A stretch of DNA of 64,000 bases from an uncultured Rhizobiaceae group bacterium (GTDB lineage: Bacteria; Pseudomonadota; Alphaproteobacteria; Rhizobiales; Rhizobiaceae), in contig CALHCF010000003.1 in NCBI GenBank assembly GCA_937930635.1, positions 310,001 through 374,000 of the forward strand, read 5' to 3'. Positions 60,627 through 64,000 of the stretch are shown here, piece after piece. The position numbers were made by a program, and so were the translations under genes. Below the pieces are notes generated by a model. The model saw only the letters and a program-made list of their open reading frames with translations. It ran no database searches and was not told where the DNA came from. Position 1 is the first letter of the stretch. Every line of letters begins with the position of its first letter.

Positions 60627-62018
60627 ATGAATAAGCGTACTGATATTTTTGGCTGCACAGTCTCTCTTTCAGCATCAGGAGACTTGGATGCGTGGAACAA
60701 GACGCAGTTAGGTTTTTTGGCCCATGCTGCCGTAACACCAGAACATCTTGGCCAGACAATCAAGAGCGATCCTGATTTTGCATTACCCTATGTTTGTAAA
60801 GGGCTTTTTTCCCTTCTTCTGGGTCGCCGCGAGCTTGTACAAGTTGCAATAGATGCCGAAAAAGAGGCTCGTTCAGCCGCTTCACGCCGCTCGTTGAGTT
60901 CTCGCGAAACCGTATTTCTGGAAGCCCTTTCAGACTGGAATTCCGGTCATGCAGCCCGCGCTGCAACCCGCATTAATGCCCTGTTGGATACTGCACCTCA
61001 CGATGCCCTTGCGATGAAACTGGTTCAGGCCATCCGGTTCGTATTGGGTGATGCAAAAGGCATGCGCTCGTCGATCGAAACCGTCATTCCCAGTCTTTGC
61101 GAAAAAGACCCGGCCTACGGCTACGCCCTGGGGTGTCACGCCTTTACGCTGGAAGAAACCGGCGATTACAAACTCGCCGAACTGAAGGGCCGCGAAGGGC
61201 TGATACACACCCCAGACGACGCCTGGGGACTGCACGCCGTGGCTCATGTTTACGACATGACCAATGACACCAATGCGGGTGTACGCTGGCTGGAAGATCG
61301 CACAAAGGCGTGGGAGCATTGCAACAACTTTCGGTACCATGTGTGGTGGCATCTGGCGCTGATGTATCTCGACAAGGGCAATATTGATGCGGTTTTTGCC
61401 CTGTATGATCGCGATATTCGTGCTGATAAAACCGATGATTACCGCGATATCTCAAACGCGGCCTCACTGCTGAGCCGTCTGGAACTAGACGGTCACAATG
61501 TTGGGGACCGATGGGAAGAACTTGCCGACATTTCCGAAAAGCGTGTTGACGACGGTTGTCTCGCATTCGCTGATCTCCATTACATGCTCGCGCTGATAGG
61601 CGGAAACCGCCAGAACGCTGCAACGTCGCTTATCGCTCGAATGCGCAAGAACGCAGCGACTGAAGCAAGTGATATGGACGCGATTATAAAACATCCGGGA
61701 CTTTCTGCGGCCCAGGGCCTGGAAGCCTTCGGAGAAGGCAATTTCACAGCAGCCTTCCGCCATCTGGCTGGCGCTCGTGATTCCATGCAAACAATCGGCG
61801 GCAGCCATGCCCAACGCGATGTTTTCGAAAGACTGACAATCGAAGCAGCCCTGCGCGGCGGTTATTTTGATGCCGCAGAAAGATTTTTGATCAGCAGAAC
61901 AGACAGACGAGCAGGCCAGGAAGACCGGTTTGCAAGCATGCGTATGGATGAACTGGCGCGCCAACGGGCATTTTCAAGAGATTCTCAGGATATCCCTCAA
62001 ATAATCCCTGCCGAGTAA
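60627..62018 (+). CDS. TTC38-like tetratricopeptide repeat protein
   Basis: A 463-residue soluble protein of the TTC38 family. It begins MNKRTDIFGCTVSLSASGDL after AGGATTTTTA. Helical repeats run through most of the length, for example AAVTPEHLGQTIKSDPDFAL, AYGYALGCHAFTLEETGDYK and AWGLHAVAHVYDMTNDTNAG. The motif HVWWHLALMYLDKGN (about residues 236-250) is typical of the family, as is the early FLEALSDWNSGHAARA. Function is unknown in bacteria and eukaryotes alike. It is divergent from the YeeE/YedE gene. Confidence 0.82.
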   Translation: MNKRTDIFGCTVSLSASGDLDAWNKTQLGFLAHAAVTPEHLGQTIKSDPDFALPYVCKGLFSLLLGRRELVQVAIDAEKEARSAASRRSLSSRETVFLEALSDWNSGHAARAATRINALLDTAPHDALAMKLVQAIRFVLGDAKGMRSSIETVIPSLCEKDPAYGYALGCHAFTLEETGDYKLAELKGREGLIHTPDDAWGLHAVAHVYDMTNDTNAGVRWLEDRTKAWEHCNNFRYHVWWHLALMYLDKGNIDAVFALYDRDIRADKTDDYRDISNAASLLSRLELDGHNVGDRWEELADISEKRVDDGCLAFADLHYMLALIGGNRQNAATSLIARMRKNAATEASDMDAIIKHPGLSAAQGLEAFGEGNFTAAFRHLAGARDSMQTIGGSHAQRDVFERLTIEAALRGGYFDAAERFLISRTDRRAGQEDRFASMRMDELARQRAFSRDSQDIPQIIPAE

Positions 62019-62105
62019 TTGAATCCAAATGATTTTTCGCCACGCTCCAGTACATTAATCGACGGGCGCGAATTTTAGAGACTTTTTAGGAGCGCGTTTT
62101 TTGCA

Positions 62106-63449
62106 GTGACCCGCAGCGCAGCCACCAGTTCTGTTCCGGTTTCTTCAAACGGTCGTACCGTGCGCGACCCCCGTCTGGATTTCTTCCGCGGGATTGCGAT
62201 GTTCATTATTTTCATCGCTCATACTCCAAGAGATTGGTGGGCCTTGTGGATACCTGCCCGTTTCGGTTTTTCTGATGCTACAGAAACCTTTGTGTTTTGT
62301 TCGGGCATGGCATCAGCCATTGCCTTTGGCGCTGTTTTCGACAAAAGGGGCTGGCTGTTGGGCGCGGCCCGTATCGTCTACCGCGTATGGCAGGTCTATT
62401 GGGCGCATATCGGGTTGTTTTTCGCAGTTCTTTTGTTGATTACGTCTTTTGATCAGGTAGGGACATTAACCTCCAAACACTGGAGTGGCTCCTATGTCGA
62501 GAGCCTGAATCTGGCGCATTTTTTCAATCGCACACCAGATCTGGTTATTGGTCTTTTCACGTTGACCTATGTGCCAAACTACTTTGACATTCTGCCCATG
62601 TATCTGTTCATCCTGGCTATGATCCCGATTATCATGGGCCTCTCGCGTATCTCTCTGTGGGCCGTTTTTGCTTTTGTAGCCGCGGTTTGGATTGCAGCGA
62701 ACGCAAAGCTTTTTGGCTACACACCGATCCACTTTCCAGCCGAACCGTGGAGCGAACGCAAATGGTTCTTCAATCCATTGGGCTGGCAATTGGTATTCTT
62801 TACCGGCTTTGCGTTCATGCGCGGCTGGATCAAACCACCCGCAGTAAAGAAACAATACATCATCGCGGCAATTGTGATCGTGCTCATCAGCCTGCCCTTT
62901 GCCTATTTCCGTCTCTACGGTGCCCGGCCTGAACCACATCACCTTTCCGCCCTCTACATCGCAGAATGGTCTCCCTGGTTTAAGGAAATGCGCGAATATA
63001 TGCGCCCGCTGATCGGCAAGTCCGAATTTGGTTTGTTCCGCTACATTCATTTCCTTGCAACGGCCTATCTGGCCTGGGTTGCTGTTGGCCCACTGGGCTC
63101 ACGTATCCGGGACTGGGGGCCGTTTCAGTTCGTGGTCGATACGATCCGGAAAGTCGGCCAGCAGTCTCTTGCTGTGTTTGTCTCTTCACTGGTCATTGCC
63201 CAGTTCATCGGCATGCTGTTTCGGGTCTTTGGAAATCACTGGGACATGGCATTGATAGGAAATCTTTTGGGCTTTGCCCTTCTTATCGCGGTTGCTTATT
63301 CAGTTGCCTGGTTCAAGTCACAACCATGGCGCAAGCAACCGGCATCTCCCGCCACAGCAATTCCACATTCCTCTGCTGTCAGTTCTTCGCCCATCAGTAC
63401 AGGACATCCTTCTGTGTCTGACGGCGTACCCGCAGCAAAGATTGATTGA
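62106..63449 (+). CDS. opgC: OpgC: succinyltransferase-type acyltransferase for periplasmic glucans
   Basis: A 447-residue inner membrane protein with about ten membrane segments. It starts at a GTG; AGGAG lies 13 bases upstream. The family start RDPRLDFFRGIAMFIIFIAH is at residues 20-39. OpgC adds succinyl groups to osmoregulated periplasmic glucans in Rhizobium- and Rhodobacter-type bacteria. The C-terminus is Ser/Pro-rich and poorly conserved. It precedes opgG by 17 bases, which supports the assignment. Confidence 0.92.
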   Translation: MTRSAATSSVPVSSNGRTVRDPRLDFFRGIAMFIIFIAHTPRDWWALWIPARFGFSDATETFVFCSGMASAIAFGAVFDKRGWLLGAARIVYRVWQVYWAHIGLFFAVLLLITSFDQVGTLTSKHWSGSYVESLNLAHFFNRTPDLVIGLFTLTYVPNYFDILPMYLFILAMIPIIMGLSRISLWAVFAFVAAVWIAANAKLFGYTPIHFPAEPWSERKWFFNPLGWQLVFFTGFAFMRGWIKPPAVKKQYIIAAIVIVLISLPFAYFRLYGARPEPHHLSALYIAEWSPWFKEMREYMRPLIGKSEFGLFRYIHFLATAYLAWVAVGPLGSRIRDWGPFQFVVDTIRKVGQQSLAVFVSSLVIAQFIGMLFRVFGNHWDMALIGNLLGFALLIAVAYSVAWFKSQPWRKQPASPATAIPHSSAVSSSPISTGHPSVSDGVPAAKID

Positions 63450-63466
63450 GCAATCCAAGTCCCCCG

Positions 63467-64000
63467 ATGATGAACCGACGCAATCTTCTAACGTCTATTG
63501 CCGCACTTTGTGCATCGCTGGGTGTAGGGCCTCTGCGTGGGCAGGCAGCATGGGCTGACGGCGCTGCGTCAGGAGCGGTTAAACTGGGCACATCGACGCC
63601 CTTTTCCCGCGATCTCCTGATTGATCAGGTACGCAAACTTTCAGGCCAGGCCTACAAGAAGCCGCCTCAGGTTCCACAAGATTGGATCGATCTCAACTAC
63701 GACCAGTATCGCGGCATTAATTTCAACAGAGAGTCTGCCTTGTGGCGGGAAACCCAACGACCGTTCGAGCTGGAATTTTTTGCACCAGGCCTCTATTTCC
63801 CTTCACCGATTATGGTTTCGGTTGTTGAAGGAAACGAAGCCAGGCCGGTCCTGTTTTCAAAGCGGGCCTTCAATTTTTCACAAGCGGTTCCCCCTCTTTC
63901 CGACTCCGATGCCCTTGGCTATTCAGGCTTTCGCATACGCGCTCCAATCAACAGGCCTGACCGCAAGGATGAATTTGTTGTATTTCAGGGAGCCAGCTAT
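63467..64000 (+). CDS. opgG: Glucan biosynthesis protein OpgG/MdoG (5' part; truncated by window end)
   Basis: The first 178 codons of a periplasmic glucan biosynthesis protein. The N-terminus MMNRRNLLTSIAALCASLGV resembles a twin-arginine signal. The OpgG/D domain begins with FSRDLLIDQVRKLSGQAYKK and continues DQYRGINFNRESALWRETQR and LEFFAPGLYFPSPIMVSVVE, as in OpgG. It is 17 bases downstream of opgC, so the genes are probably cotranscribed and later opg genes would follow. OpgG and OpgD cannot be separated on this fragment; OpgG is used as the family name. Confidence 0.9.
   Translation, partial: MMNRRNLLTSIAALCASLGVGPLRGQAAWADGAASGAVKLGTSTPFSRDLLIDQVRKLSGQAYKKPPQVPQDWIDLNYDQYRGINFNRESALWRETQRPFELEFFAPGLYFPSPIMVSVVEGNEARPVLFSKRAFNFSQAVPPLSDSDALGYSGFRIRAPINRPDRKDEFVVFQGASY

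Overview
The window looks like chromosomal DNA of an alphaproteobacterium, most likely of the order Hyphomicrobiales (Rhizobiales) or a close relative. The basis is its gene families: RcdA (DUF1465), TrcR (DUF1013), DUF1192, an Omp10-like lipoprotein, the small aa3 oxidase subunit IV, an ImuA-ImuB-DnaE2 cassette under a GTTC-N7-GTTC SOS box, GANTC sites, a TTAA-N7-TTAA CtrA box, and OpgC/OpgG glucan genes. No rRNA, tRNA, CRISPR array, insertion sequence or prophage was seen. Function calls come from reading motifs by eye; no database search was run.

Layout, left to right. 1-4.35 kb: the start of a glyoxylate aminotransferase gene (cut by the window edge), then a zinc uptake locus with znuA divergent from znuC-znuB-zur. 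4.4-9.3 kb: enoyl-CoA hydratase, a DsbA-fold isomerase, an atypical SDR, a DUF4396 membrane protein, a TorD-type chaperone and an L,D-transpeptidase. 9.3-15.4 kb: the SOS mutagenesis operon imuA-imuB-dnaE2. 15.4-22.6 kb: phosphatase, reductase, small membrane and monooxygenase proteins, an alpha/beta-hydrolase-OsmC fusion, and a two-gene M16 peptidase pair. 22.6-29.4 kb: a truncated ABC ATPase remnant, a sugar kinase-epimerase pair, a sulfonate/nitrate-type ABC importer, an SDR, and a VOC protein with its WYL regulator. 29.4-36.1 kb: trcR, then a GntR-controlled acyl-CoA catabolic cluster in which two of four genes carry a single in-frame TAG, then DUF1192, a CtrA box, a candidate small RNA with terminator, and rcdA.

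36.3-50.2 kb holds mainly housekeeping and envelope genes: DUF882 peptidase, sigma-54 activator, oligoendopeptidase F, Omp10-like lipoprotein, aa3 oxidase subunit IV, TPR lipoprotein, rpsU, DUF465-purE-purK, a second DUF465-like gene, ThiE-like, Sel1-repeat, efp and an inositol monophosphatase. 50.4-60.5 kb carries a MotA-like/OmpA-like membrane pair, an AruI-like ThDP enzyme, an ABC exporter convergent with it, rpmE, a small secreted protein, a second ThDP enzyme, and a DUF302-YeeE/YedE pair. The window ends with a TTC38-like TPR protein and opgC followed by a partial opgG, for osmoregulated periplasmic glucans.

The observations most worth following are: the candidate CtrA-linked small RNA between DUF1192 and rcdA; the two amber interruptions in one otherwise intact operon; three GANTC sites in 37 bp upstream of trcR; the orphan MotA/OmpA-like pair; and the ABC ATPase fragment that stops where its Walker A motif should begin.
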